A stretch of 38,703 bases of DNA from Bacteroidota bacterium (lineage in GTDB: Bacteria > Bacteroidota > Bacteroidia > UBA7662), in assembly GCA_016868875.1 (NCBI GenBank), contig VGFN01000003.1, forward strand, positions 1-38,703. Direction: 5' to 3'. Within the stretch, counting starts at the first letter, position 1, and every line of letters begins with the position of its first letter. The notes beneath the pieces were generated by a model. The model had not been told where the DNA came from and did no database searches. It was given only the letters and a program-made list of their open reading frames with translations. Position numbers and translations under genes: made by a program. Shown piece after piece: positions 32,257-38,703 of the stretch.

Positions 32257-33672
32257 ATGACGAAAGACTCTGTGAATCAATACCCTGCTCAGGGTGGAGT
32301 TGGTCCATCGCGATCGGAACAAACCCAACCCATGGCCAAACGTTGGCCTATGCACCTTCGCATCTTGATCGGCATAGGGTTGGGATTGGCCTTTGGTCTC
32401 AGTGCTTCGGCAGGAGGATGGTCATCATGGGTCTTGGATTGGGTGAAGCCTGTGGGAACCGTCTTCGTGAATCTTTTGAAATTAGTCGCTATTCCTTTGG
32501 TTTTGGTTTCCTTGGTGGATGGTGTTACAGGCCTCAAGGACCTTCGAAAGCTATCAAGCATGGGAGGACGAACTTTGTTGATTTTTTTGATGACCACCGT
32601 CTGCGCAGTGAGCATAGGGCTCGTCACCGTGAACCTGCTACAGCCTGGGGATTATTTATCCGAAACCAAAAGAGATGAATTGCGGGCACGTTTCGCATCC
32701 GCTAGTTCTAGAGGATTGGACAAAGCTGAAGCCTTCAAGGAAGAAGGTCCTTTGGCAGCGGTTATCAATATGGTGCCCGAGAATATCTTCCATGCGCTGT
32801 CTCATAACGGCTCCATGTTGCAGGTGGTATTCTTTGCCTTGTTTATGGGGATTGCGATCATGGCCCTGCCTGCCTCCCAGACCAACTTGGTTCGGGATTT
32901 GTTTGGACAACTTAATCGTATCATCCTGCTGATGGTGGATATGATCATGGTGATTGCCCCTGCAGGAGTATTTGCCTTGATTTCTTCGTTGATCGCAGAT
33001 TTTGCCGGTGACAAGCCTGGCGAAGCGGTGGAATTGTTGGGCGCCTTATCGGTTTATGCTTTGGCGGTGGTTGTAGGTTTGATTGCGATGATGGTGATGG
33101 TTTATGCAACCTTTTTAAGACTTTTCGGGAATTACAATCCCCTTAAATTTTTTGGCATAATGAGCCCTGCACAGCTGCTTGCATTTTCAACCTCATCCTC
33201 CAATGCAACGCTGCCGGTTAATTTGGAATGTGCCGAAAAGTTGGGTGTTCGAGAAGAAGTGAGGACCTTCGTTTTGCCTTTAGGAGCCACTGTCAATATG
33301 GATGGAACCAGTTTGTACCAAGCCGTTGCGACGGTTTTTATTGCCCAGGCTTTTGGTCAACATTTAGGGTGGGCTGATCAATTAACCATTGTTTTAACAG
33401 CAACCCTTGCGTCCATTGGTTCTGCTGGTGTGCCAGGTGCGGGAATGGTGATGTTGGTCATTGTCCTTCAATCGGTGGGCTTGGAAACGGCGGGGATCGC
33501 CTTGATTGTGGCCGTGGACCGAATCTTGGACATGATGCGAACCGTCGTCAATGTGACGGGTGATACCATGACGGCCGTATTGGTCGATCGATGGATGGGA
33601 GCAAAGCCCATGGACAAGATATCTGATGTTCAATCAAGTTCTTGGAATCAATCTCGTTCTGACCAACCCTGA
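32257..33672 (+). CDS. Dicarboxylate/amino acid:cation symporter (DAACS family)
   Basis: The 471-residue membrane protein belongs to the glutamate/dicarboxylate (SLC1/GltPh-like) family. It has about eight membrane segments and two re-entrant hairpins. The first hairpin has the Ser-rich tip STSSSNATLP. The unwound helix carries NMDGTS, and the second hairpin is GSAGVPGAG. The final helix reads DRILDMMRTVVNVTGD, keeping the Asp and the Arg (the GltPh R397 position) that bind an acidic substrate side chain. Uptake of glutamate, aspartate or C4-dicarboxylates with Na+ or H+ is therefore likely. It starts 44 bases after aroC. A hairpin follows its stop. Confidence 0.93.
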   Translation: MTKDSVNQYPAQGGVGPSRSEQTQPMAKRWPMHLRILIGIGLGLAFGLSASAGGWSSWVLDWVKPVGTVFVNLLKLVAIPLVLVSLVDGVTGLKDLRKLSSMGGRTLLIFLMTTVCAVSIGLVTVNLLQPGDYLSETKRDELRARFASASSRGLDKAEAFKEEGPLAAVINMVPENIFHALSHNGSMLQVVFFALFMGIAIMALPASQTNLVRDLFGQLNRIILLMVDMIMVIAPAGVFALISSLIADFAGDKPGEAVELLGALSVYALAVVVGLIAMMVMVYATFLRLFGNYNPLKFFGIMSPAQLLAFSTSSSNATLPVNLECAEKLGVREEVRTFVLPLGATVNMDGTSLYQAVATVFIAQAFGQHLGWADQLTIVLTATLASIGSAGVPGAGMVMLVIVLQSVGLETAGIALIVAVDRILDMMRTVVNVTGDTMTAVLVDRWMGAKPMDKISDVQSSSWNQSRSDQP

Positions 33673-33680
33673 GGCCCCTC

Positions 33681-33713
33681 AAAAAAAATACCCCCCGGGA
33701 ATCGGAGGGTATT
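33681..33713. terminator. Intergenic hairpin terminator between convergent genes
   Basis: AATACCC (33687-33693) pairs with GGGTATT (33707-33713), and inner CC/GG pairs extend the stem around a loop. On the minus strand the hairpin is followed directly by a run of eight T (the A-run 33681-33688 on the plus strand), the classic form for the AP2-protein gene. On the plus strand only a weak T-run follows, so it may also end symporter transcription, less efficiently. Confidence 0.65.
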
Positions 33714-33751
33714 GTTTACACTGAAGGCATAAAACCTTCAAAAGCTTAAAA

Positions 33752-34270
33752 TTATTTTTTGCCTTTGCCAAATAATTCGGCTGTCTTCTTTTTGTAAGCT
33801 GCAGAGGCTTCTGCAGCGGTATTGAAGGAACCTAAATCAAGGCGGACACGATTATTGAAGAGAACGGCTTTGAATTTGTTGCCGCTTTTGATCACGCCTT
33901 TGTAGCCGAATTTATTTTCGGTTTTGTTCACATTGCGAACGACCACGGAACGCGTGGCAAATTCCAAATTCTCTAAACGGCAATCCAACGGGTTGTTGTT
34001 GATAACATTCACGAATAAACGCTCTTTGGTAGCCTTTTTCTTGCAGAAAATTTCGGCAACAAGCTTGTGCAGGTAAATGGTTTCGTTTTTGTAGGTTCCA
34101 TCCCCCAAAGGCCAATTCTTCTGAAAGAAGGCATACCCTCTGGAATGGCGGCGTAGGTTGGCTAAAAAGCCAACTTTGACCAAATACGGGTTTTGGTTAA
34201 GAAACTTGGCGACTTTATCGTCTACTTGGGCAGTTTCTTTGGAGTTTTTGAGCTTGAGTTTAACAGACAT
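33752..34270 (-). CDS. Stand-alone AP2-domain protein with degenerate HNH-like region
   Basis: This is a 172-residue basic protein. Residues about 65-110 follow the HNH_3 pattern IYLHKLVAEIF ... NNNPLDCRLENLEFAT. The usual catalytic V(D/N)H(I) is replaced by VNVIN, so Val89 stands where the histidine should be. Residues about 119-170 form an AP2/ERF-like DNA-binding domain (FGYKGVIKSGNKFKAVL, LDLGSFNTAAEASAAYKKK, ending in ELFG). HNH plus AP2 is the architecture of phage and intron homing endonucleases. Here the nuclease is probably dead, which suggests a domesticated DNA-binding protein. It sits between the symporter and dnaX with its own promoter match and terminator. There is no intron, phage or transposase gene nearby. 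Its function is unknown. Confidence 0.78.
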   Translation of the reverse strand: MSVKLKLKNSKETAQVDDKVAKFLNQNPYLVKVGFLANLRRHSRGYAFFQKNWPLGDGTYKNETIYLHKLVAEIFCKKKATKERLFVNVINNNPLDCRLENLEFATRSVVVRNVNKTENKFGYKGVIKSGNKFKAVLFNNRVRLDLGSFNTAAEASAAYKKKTAELFGKGKK

Positions 34271-34307
34271 CGTGTTATGGTTTAATTAAACAGATATTTA
34301 AGGATGC

Positions 34308-34315
34308 CAAAGGTA
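34308..34315 (-). promoter_or_regulatory. Candidate -7 element for the AP2/HNH-like gene
   Basis: The minus strand reads TACCTTTG, a full match to TAnnTTTG, 37 bases upstream of the ATG at 34270. It is set in an AT-rich gap after the dnaX stop. No good -33 TTG is found at the expected distance, so support is partial. Confidence 0.35.
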
Positions 34316-34344
34316 ATATAAATTTTGTACTAAATTATCACTTT

Positions 34345-36291
34345 TTAGTTTAAAAACAATTTTAACCTCGTACTCAAATCCTTAAAGTCCTCATTTTCAG
34401 CATTTAAACGATTGAATCTTTCGGGTTCAGTGAGGAATTTTTCTCTTTGAGTATTGTTTTCTTGCTGTTGAATGGCCCATTGCGGACGTGTTCCGAAGCC
34501 CCCAAATTCCACCAAAAAGTCCAAAATACCCTGCTTTTCGCCATCAAACAATGATTTCTCAGTATCGGAATACAATATTACAGAAAGGAATAGAGGCTCA
34601 TTGGAGGCCTTAGAATTGGACTCGGATGGGCGATCCCGATTCTCTTCAAGGGGCATATTTCTGCTCAAAATGCCCTCCAAACCGCCCAGGTTGTGGTCTC
34701 TGCATTCTTGGACCAGGTGTTGCCATAGCTTTTGCAGATTTTGACAGGACGTCGTGGGTGGGGGGGACCACTGGTGACTGCTTTCTTTTGGGATTGTCTT
34801 GATATTTCCCTGGGTTTTACCCAAATGTCCCCGCAATGTTTTAAGGAAATCTACCGTGGTGGCCGTACCGGTATTTTGGGCGTTCGAAGAAATCGGCTTA
34901 GGAGAATGCTCTTTTTGATGGCTGCCACCGCCTTGGGTTTCAGGGATTGATTTTTGGTCAGAGAAGTCCTTTAATGCTCGTTCGCTTGATTCTTGTACCC
35001 TTAATTCTTGTACCCTTAATTCTTGAAAGTTGTTAGGGTTCGACTCAGACGGTACTTTGGCTTGAATTTTGACTTGAGCGGGTGTTCTAAAGTCGGCAAC
35101 CGGTAATCGGGTTGTGATGCCTTGCAGGGGATGGGTCTCGGATTCAGCGGGAGGTTTTGGCGCTTGAATCGGTTCAAGATTTATATTCTTTTGCCCTCTT
35201 TGGGCTAAATAACAAATTTTCATCACAGCGGTTTCTACGAGCAGCCGTGGCTGCCTGGATTGTCGGTATTGCAGTTCGACCTGATTGAGAAGGTGCAATC
35301 CCGCCAGGAGCATATCGGTGCTCGTTTCTTGAGATTGAATGATAAGCTGTTGCCTGTATTCCTGGCCGGAATCGATGAGTTCAGTAGTTCCTGGTGTCTT
35401 GGCCATCAATATGTTACGAAAATGGGAGGCCATACCAATCACCCAAAGAATGGAATCGTAACCACGAGCAACCATGCTATCCAGCGCTTGCAGGGTATGC
35501 GTCGGATCGCCAGCAAACATTGTTTTGGTGCATTCCACAAAAAGGGCTTTATCGAGTACACCCAATTGATCGCAAACGAGGCTGTTGGTGAGGTTCCCTC
35601 CACTGAATCCGGCCAATTGATCCAGCATGGTTAAAGCATCCCGCAAGGCCCCGTCTGAACGTGATGCAATGGTCAAAAGGGCATCGTTCTCATAGACAAT
35701 CTCTTCGGATCGGCAAACCAAGGCCAAACGTTCGGCGATATCCTGAAGCCGTATTCTTTTAAAATCAAAAACCTGACAACGGGACAAAATGGTGGGAAGG
35801 ATCTTGTGTTTTTCCGTGGTTGCCAAAATAAACTTAGCGTAGGTAGGGGGTTCTTCGAGGGTCTTGAGCAAGGCATTGAATGCCGCGGTGCTGAGCATGT
35901 GGACCTCATCGATGATATAGACTTTGTAGTCGCTACCCTGGGGTGGATAACGGACTTGCTCAACGAGGGAGCGAATATCGTCCACCGAATTGTTGGAGGC
36001 GGCATCCAATTCATGGATGGCAAGGGACCTGCCTTGGTCAAAGGACTGGCATGATGGGCATTCTCCGCAGGCCTCTTGATGGCTATCCCTGAAGGAGCAA
36101 TTGATGGTTTTGGCCAAAATGCGAGCACAGGATGTCTTGCCGACACCTCGGGGCCCGCAAAACAGGTAGGCCTGGGCCAATTGGCCCTTGGCAATGGCGT
36201 TACGCAGGGTGGTGGTGATATGGTCCTGACCGACCAGCTCCTCAAAGCGTGGGGGGCGGTATTTGCGGGCGGAGACCTGGTAATCTTGCAT
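34345..36291 (-). CDS. dnaX: DNA polymerase III subunit gamma/tau
   Basis: This is the clamp-loader ATPase subunit of the replicative polymerase. The N-terminal AAA+ module (about 1-365) has YRPPRFEELVGQ, Walker A GPRGVGKT (46-53), a zinc site with Cys65, 75, 78 and 81, Walker B with DEVHMLS (about 128-134), KTLEEPP and the arginine-finger region LSRCQVF. Beyond about residue 375 the tau-like tail is polar, low-complexity and poorly conserved, with a triplicated QELRV/QE element. At 648 residues it is full length. Its start faces rpsF across 92 bases. A TAACTTTG -7-like box at 36297-36304 lies only 5 bases before the ATG. Confidence 0.95.
   Translation of the reverse strand: MQDYQVSARKYRPPRFEELVGQDHITTTLRNAIAKGQLAQAYLFCGPRGVGKTSCARILAKTINCSFRDSHQEACGECPSCQSFDQGRSLAIHELDAASNNSVDDIRSLVEQVRYPPQGSDYKVYIIDEVHMLSTAAFNALLKTLEEPPTYAKFILATTEKHKILPTILSRCQVFDFKRIRLQDIAERLALVCRSEEIVYENDALLTIASRSDGALRDALTMLDQLAGFSGGNLTNSLVCDQLGVLDKALFVECTKTMFAGDPTHTLQALDSMVARGYDSILWVIGMASHFRNILMAKTPGTTELIDSGQEYRQQLIIQSQETSTDMLLAGLHLLNQVELQYRQSRQPRLLVETAVMKICYLAQRGQKNINLEPIQAPKPPAESETHPLQGITTRLPVADFRTPAQVKIQAKVPSESNPNNFQELRVQELRVQESSERALKDFSDQKSIPETQGGGSHQKEHSPKPISSNAQNTGTATTVDFLKTLRGHLGKTQGNIKTIPKESSHQWSPPPTTSCQNLQKLWQHLVQECRDHNLGGLEGILSRNMPLEENRDRPSESNSKASNEPLFLSVILYSDTEKSLFDGEKQGILDFLVEFGGFGTRPQWAIQQQENNTQREKFLTEPERFNRLNAENEDFKDLSTRLKLFLN
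34990..35025. repeat. In-frame 15-bp tandem repeat inside dnaX
   Basis: The unit TTCTTGTACCCTTAA occurs twice in a row (34990-35004 and 35005-35019), followed by the first six bases of a third copy. On the coding strand it encodes repeated Gln-Glu-Leu-Arg-Val in the flexible tail of the gamma/tau subunit. The length of 15 keeps the frame, so copy-number change would be tolerated. Confidence 0.85.
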
Positions 36292-36336
36292 TTGCTCAAA
36301 GTTAAGCGGGGTGGGCGATTTCGGGAATATTCTCCC

Positions 36337-36344
36337 TATATTTG
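36337..36344 (+). promoter_or_regulatory. rpsF: Candidate -7 element for the rpsF-rpsR-rplI operon
   Basis: TATATTTG is a full match to the Bacteroidota -7 element TAnnTTTG, 39 bases upstream of the rpsF ATG. No clear -33 TTG is present at 19-23 bases upstream. Ribosomal promoters in the phylum can be divergent, so this is moderate support. Confidence 0.45.
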
Positions 36345-36345
36345 C

Positions 36346-36367
36346 GACCCCGAAGAAAACTTCGGTC
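36346..36367 (+). ncRNA. Bulged hairpin upstream of rpsF; possible S6:S18 binding site
   Basis: The sequence folds as GAC (36346-36348) paired with GTC (36365-36367), a two-base CC bulge (36349-36350), then CGAAG (36351-36355) paired with CTTCG (36360-36364) around an AAAA loop. A stem with a C-rich CCG bulge is the hallmark of the S6:S18 autoregulatory motif known in many bacterial rpsF leaders, which mimics the 16S rRNA site. If the -7 box at 36337 is real, transcription starts near 36348 and the outer three pairs would be at or before the 5' end, which weakens the case. Confidence 0.3.
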
Positions 36368-36383
36368 TTAACCCCGTTGATCT

Positions 36384-36746
36384 ATGAATCAATATGAAAC
36401 CGTACTCATCCTGAACCCGGTGCTTACCGAGGAGATGGTCCGCGAGGCGGTCATGAAGTTCGAAAAGGTGCTGAACGAAAACGGCGCCGAGCTGGTGCAT
36501 CAGGCCCATTGGGGCCTACGCAAGCTAGCTTATCCCATCCACAAAAAGGCCACAGGCTTTTACCACCTCTACGAGTTCAAGGCCAATGGCCTAGCCGTAG
36601 ATAAGTTGGAGCTTGAACTGCGCCGTGACGAAAGGATTTTACGATTCCTGACGGTATCTCTCGACAAATACGCCGTGGCTTACAACGAGTCTCGTCGCAA
36701 ACCCAGAGCCCCCAAGGCTGCTGCAACAGAGGAGGTTAACTCATGA
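36384..36746 (+). CDS. rpsF: 30S ribosomal protein bS6
   Basis: The 120-residue protein binds the 30S platform as a dimer with bS18. The core ferredoxin-like fold starts NQYETVLILNPVLTEEMV and includes WGLRKLAYPIHKKATGFYHLYEF and ELRRDERILRFLTV, quoted for its conserved RDERILRFL end. The C-terminal tail is a short basic/Ala-rich extension. It is first in the rpsF-rpsR-rplI operon and divergent from dnaX. Its end overlaps rpsR by four bases (ATGA), which couples production of the two partner proteins. Confidence 0.97.
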   Translation: MNQYETVLILNPVLTEEMVREAVMKFEKVLNENGAELVHQAHWGLRKLAYPIHKKATGFYHLYEFKANGLAVDKLELELRRDERILRFLTVSLDKYAVAYNESRRKPRAPKAAATEEVNS

Positions 36747-37000
36747 TTACCAACAGCTTCGCGACCGTCCCCGTGAAAGAGGAGACCCGCAAAAAGTACT
36801 GTCGTTTCCGGAAAAATGGCATCCATTATATTGATTACAAGGATCCGGATTTTTTACTCAAATTGGTCAACGAGCAGGGTAAACTACTGCCACGTCGTCT
36901 AACGGGGACTTCGCTCAAATTTCAGCGTAAAGTAGCCCAAGCCGTTAAAAGAGCAAGGCACTTGGCCTTGCTGCCTTATGTGGCAGATGGTTTGCGTTGA
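36743..37000 (+). CDS. rpsR: 30S ribosomal protein bS18
   Basis: This is an 85-residue primary partner of bS6 on the 30S platform. Typical motifs are KKYCRFRKNGIHYIDYKD (zinc-less type, with one Cys), RLTGTSLKFQRKVAQAVKRARHLALLPY, quoted for the conserved TGTS and KRARHLALLPY. It overlaps rpsF by four bases and precedes rplI by 61 bases. Confidence 0.97.
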   Translation: MITNSFATVPVKEETRKKYCRFRKNGIHYIDYKDPDFLLKLVNEQGKLLPRRLTGTSLKFQRKVAQAVKRARHLALLPYVADGLR

Positions 37001-37061
37001 TTTTTTGACCTAATTTGCTCTTAAACCATCTATTCTTTTTAACTCCCTGAGCCTAAAAGCC

Positions 37062-37508
37062 ATGAATATCATCCTCAAACAAGACGTCAAAGGGCTGGGT
37101 TTCAAACACGACCTGGTCAAAGTCCGTAACGGGTACGGCTTGAATTACCTTATCCCTCAGGGCCTTGCGGTTGTAGCCGGTCGCGCAGCCCTCAACGACC
37201 GCGCTGAAGCGGTCCGTCAAGCGGAATTTAGGCAAGAGGGCCTACGCAGTGCAGCCACAGATTTAGCCGCCAAATTGGCCGAACTTACATTATCACTGCA
37301 GGTGCGCACGGGTGAGAATAACCGCATTTTCGGCACCATTACCACCTTAATGATCGCCGAGGCGCTTCAGGCCAAAGGATATGAAATTGATCGCCGCAAA
37401 ATGGCGGTGCGTGGTGAAATTCGTGAATTAGGCACTTTTCAGGTAGAAGTCGAGCTTTACAGAGATATCAAAGCAGTCTTCAACTTGGAAGTTACCCCAG
37501 AGGCCTAA
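37062..37508 (+). CDS. rplI: 50S ribosomal protein bL9
   Basis: The 148-residue two-domain protein binds 23S rRNA at the base of the L1 stalk. The N-terminal domain reads MNIILKQDVKGLG...NGYGLNYLIPQGLA, the family signature with the phylum-typical Tyr-Gly-x-Asn-Tyr. A long connecting helix (about 45-75) joins a C-terminal domain (about 80-148) with GENNRIFGTITTLMIAEAL. Length is typical. It is last of the rpsF operon and convergent with the pabB-like gene. Inverted repeats fill the 41-base gap. Confidence 0.97.
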   Translation: MNIILKQDVKGLGFKHDLVKVRNGYGLNYLIPQGLAVVAGRAALNDRAEAVRQAEFRQEGLRSAATDLAAKLAELTLSLQVRTGENNRIFGTITTLMIAEALQAKGYEIDRRKMAVRGEIRELGTFQVEVELYRDIKAVFNLEVTPEA

Positions 37509-37558
37509 GTCTCTCGTTGTTTTTAATCTTCAAGGCCTCCCCGGATTGTTCAATCCGG
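37500..37558. terminator. Inverted repeats between convergent rplI and pabB-like gene
   Basis: Two structures overlap the junction. GAGGCCT (37500-37506) pairs with AGGCCTC (37533-37539), with AAG/CTT extending the stem. Next to it, CCGGATTG (37541-37548) pairs perfectly with CAATCCGG (37551-37558) around TT. The pabB stop codon (37550-37552, minus) lies inside the second hairpin. Neither strand has a strong T-run right after the stem, so these may terminate convergent transcription weakly or protect 3' ends. Confidence 0.4.
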
Positions 37559-38703
37559 TATCTCGGTTTGCAAAATAGCTTTGGCCTTGCTTTGGCATTC
37601 TTCCCATTCTGAAATGGGTTCAGAATCCCAGGTAATTGCTCCACCAGTTGATAGGGATAGTTCGTGATTTAGGTCATCGTAAAGGAGTGTTCGGATAATG
37701 ACATTTAAATCCAAATTACCCTCTTGGTCAACATACCCTAAACTGCCCGAATAAACCCCTCTTTTTTTCTTTTCAAGAAGGTCAATCCATTGGCAAACCA
37801 TGCTTTTGGGTGCTCCGGTCATGGAACCCATAGGGAAACATGCCCTTAGAATGGAGGCTAGGGATTGTTCGTTACTTTTTTGAGCGCTGATCGTGCTGAT
37901 CAGTTGGTGAACCGTTTGGAAGGAATAAGCGTGGCATAACTCAGTGACCTTTACCGACAAAGGTTCAGCGCATTGGGTCAAGTCGTTTCGCACCAAATCC
38001 ACAATCATGATATGCTCCGCCTGGTCCTTGGGGTTGTTCTTCAAAGCATTCAGATTTTGTTGGTCAAGCAGTGTATCCGAGGATCGTGGGGCGGTTCCTT
38101 TGATGGGTTGACTAAGCATTTGGTTGCCACTGATTCTGAGGAATCGTTCAGGGCTATTGCACAGGGTATAAAATTCTTTGTTTTTGATCAATGCTGAAAA
38201 TGGCGCCCCTGATCTTTCAGCCATGGCTTGCCATAAAGCCATAGGTCTGTTTATCTTATGTTTTCCGCTCCATTCAATGCAGTAGTTTAACTCATAAAAA
38301 TTGCCTTGCTTGATTTGGTGCCGAATTTCTTGGATTTGATGACTGTATTCTTCAAACGCTGTAGTGCAATGCATAATGTCCCCTAGTGTTACAGTGATTT
38401 GATCTAGAGGGCGGTTATTTGAGCGAATTGGATTTTCTTGGTCTCTCTTCTCTATTAATGTCTTAAGAAGAATTTCTTCTACTCTGTACCTTTGATGATG
38501 ACCATCGATTTTTATGATAATTTTATTTTCTTTAAAAATTAACAGCAAGGATGGTCTAAACCAAAAAGCATAATTCGGATCTCCTGTTGCAGGTGGGAGT
38601 TCAGAAGCTTGGCCCATGGTTTGGGCTTTCATGTCGTAGGCAAAGTAGCCCATGCGGAAGGCAGGCCTAGCTTTGTGCATTTGTTCAAAGGCTTCGAAGT
38701 TAA
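37550..38703 (-). CDS. pabB: Aminodeoxychorismate synthase component I (PabB-like), 5' end outside window
   Basis: This is a chorismate-binding enzyme of the TrpE/PabB family. The open frame continues past the first visible ATG (38680) to the window edge with NFEAFEQ, typical of the family's upstream region, so the gene is truncated by the window. Visible motifs are QPIKGTAPR, IMIVDLVRNDL, CFPMGSMTGAPK and RGVYSGSLGYVD. The Lys in PIKGT is the residue that distinguishes PabB (aminodeoxychorismate, for folate) from TrpE (Ala there), so PabB is preferred. It uses chorismate, the product of the aro operon at 27316-32212. Base composition is AT-richer than the rpsF operon. Confidence 0.88.
   Translation of the reverse strand, partial: NFEAFEQMHKARPAFRMGYFAYDMKAQTMGQASELPPATGDPNYAFWFRPSLLLIFKENKIIIKIDGHHQRYRVEEILLKTLIEKRDQENPIRSNNRPLDQITVTLGDIMHCTTAFEEYSHQIQEIRHQIKQGNFYELNYCIEWSGKHKINRPMALWQAMAERSGAPFSALIKNKEFYTLCNSPERFLRISGNQMLSQPIKGTAPRSSDTLLDQQNLNALKNNPKDQAEHIMIVDLVRNDLTQCAEPLSVKVTELCHAYSFQTVHQLISTISAQKSNEQSLASILRACFPMGSMTGAPKSMVCQWIDLLEKKKRGVYSGSLGYVDQEGNLDLNVIIRTLLYDDLNHELSLSTGGAITWDSEPISEWEECQSKAKAILQTEIPD

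Noticed and set aside
35673..36299. Open frame of 208 codons overlapping the dnaX start on the same strand
   Set aside because: It is a frame-shifted reading of the conserved AAA+ region, with Pro/Ser-rich nonsense sequence.
1..38703. Mobile elements, CRISPR arrays, defence islands, tRNA or rRNA genes
   Set aside because: I saw no transposase, integrase, direct-repeat array, tRNA cloverleaf or defence gene. The AP2/HNH-like protein is the only gene with a mobile-element flavour and it stands alone.

Overview
The window reads as a stretch of chromosome from a Bacteroidota (Bacteroidetes) bacterium. The evidence is: gldD and gldE, which are gliding/type IX secretion-associated genes; an M1 peptidase with a C-terminal type IX sorting tail; the order mutY-ssb-gldE-gldD; the order mreB-mreC-mreD-mrdA-rodA behind purH; a DAHP synthase-chorismate mutase fusion; and several upstream sites matching the phylum's -7 promoter element TAnnTTTG. 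Assignment below phylum is not possible from the sequence alone. I see no rRNA, tRNA, CRISPR array, transposase, integrase or prophage gene. No gene-free gap exceeds about 200 bases.

Layout. 1-120 (-) is the start of an HU-type DNA-binding protein. 312-5929 (+) is a tight run mutY, ssb, gldE, gldD, recG. 5965-11862 (-) is the cell-shape cluster mreB, mreC, mreD, mrdA (PBP2), rodA, followed by an unannotated 53-residue membrane protein. 11998-15559 (-) holds purH and htpG. 15687-21602 (+) holds a thiolase, truA, an ABC exporter and a secreted M1 aminopeptidase. 21639-26080 is an envelope group: MCE/MlaD protein and cell-wall amidase on (-), LptD on (+). 26077-27255 (-) is proline dehydrogenase. 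27316-32212 (+) is a shikimate operon: DAHP synthase/chorismate mutase, aroB, aroA, aroC. It is followed by a dicarboxylate/amino-acid symporter. 33752-36291 (-) holds an AP2/HNH-like DNA-binding protein and dnaX. 36384-37508 (+) is rpsF-rpsR-rplI. 37550-38703 (-) is a pabB-like gene cut by the window edge.

The genes are overwhelmingly core functions: DNA repair and replication, elongasome peptidoglycan synthesis, outer-membrane biogenesis, chorismate synthesis and ribosomal proteins. The chorismate made by the aro operon is the substrate of the PabB-like enzyme at the far end. I do not see a convincing new multi-gene system. The observations most worth checking are: the stand-alone protein joining an HNH fold that has lost its catalytic histidine to an AP2 domain; the small membrane protein after rodA; a bulged hairpin upstream of rpsF that resembles the known S6:S18 autoregulatory site; unusual out-of-frame overlaps (mutY/ssb, aroG/aroB); and an AT-rich block limited to mrdA-mreD-mreC.
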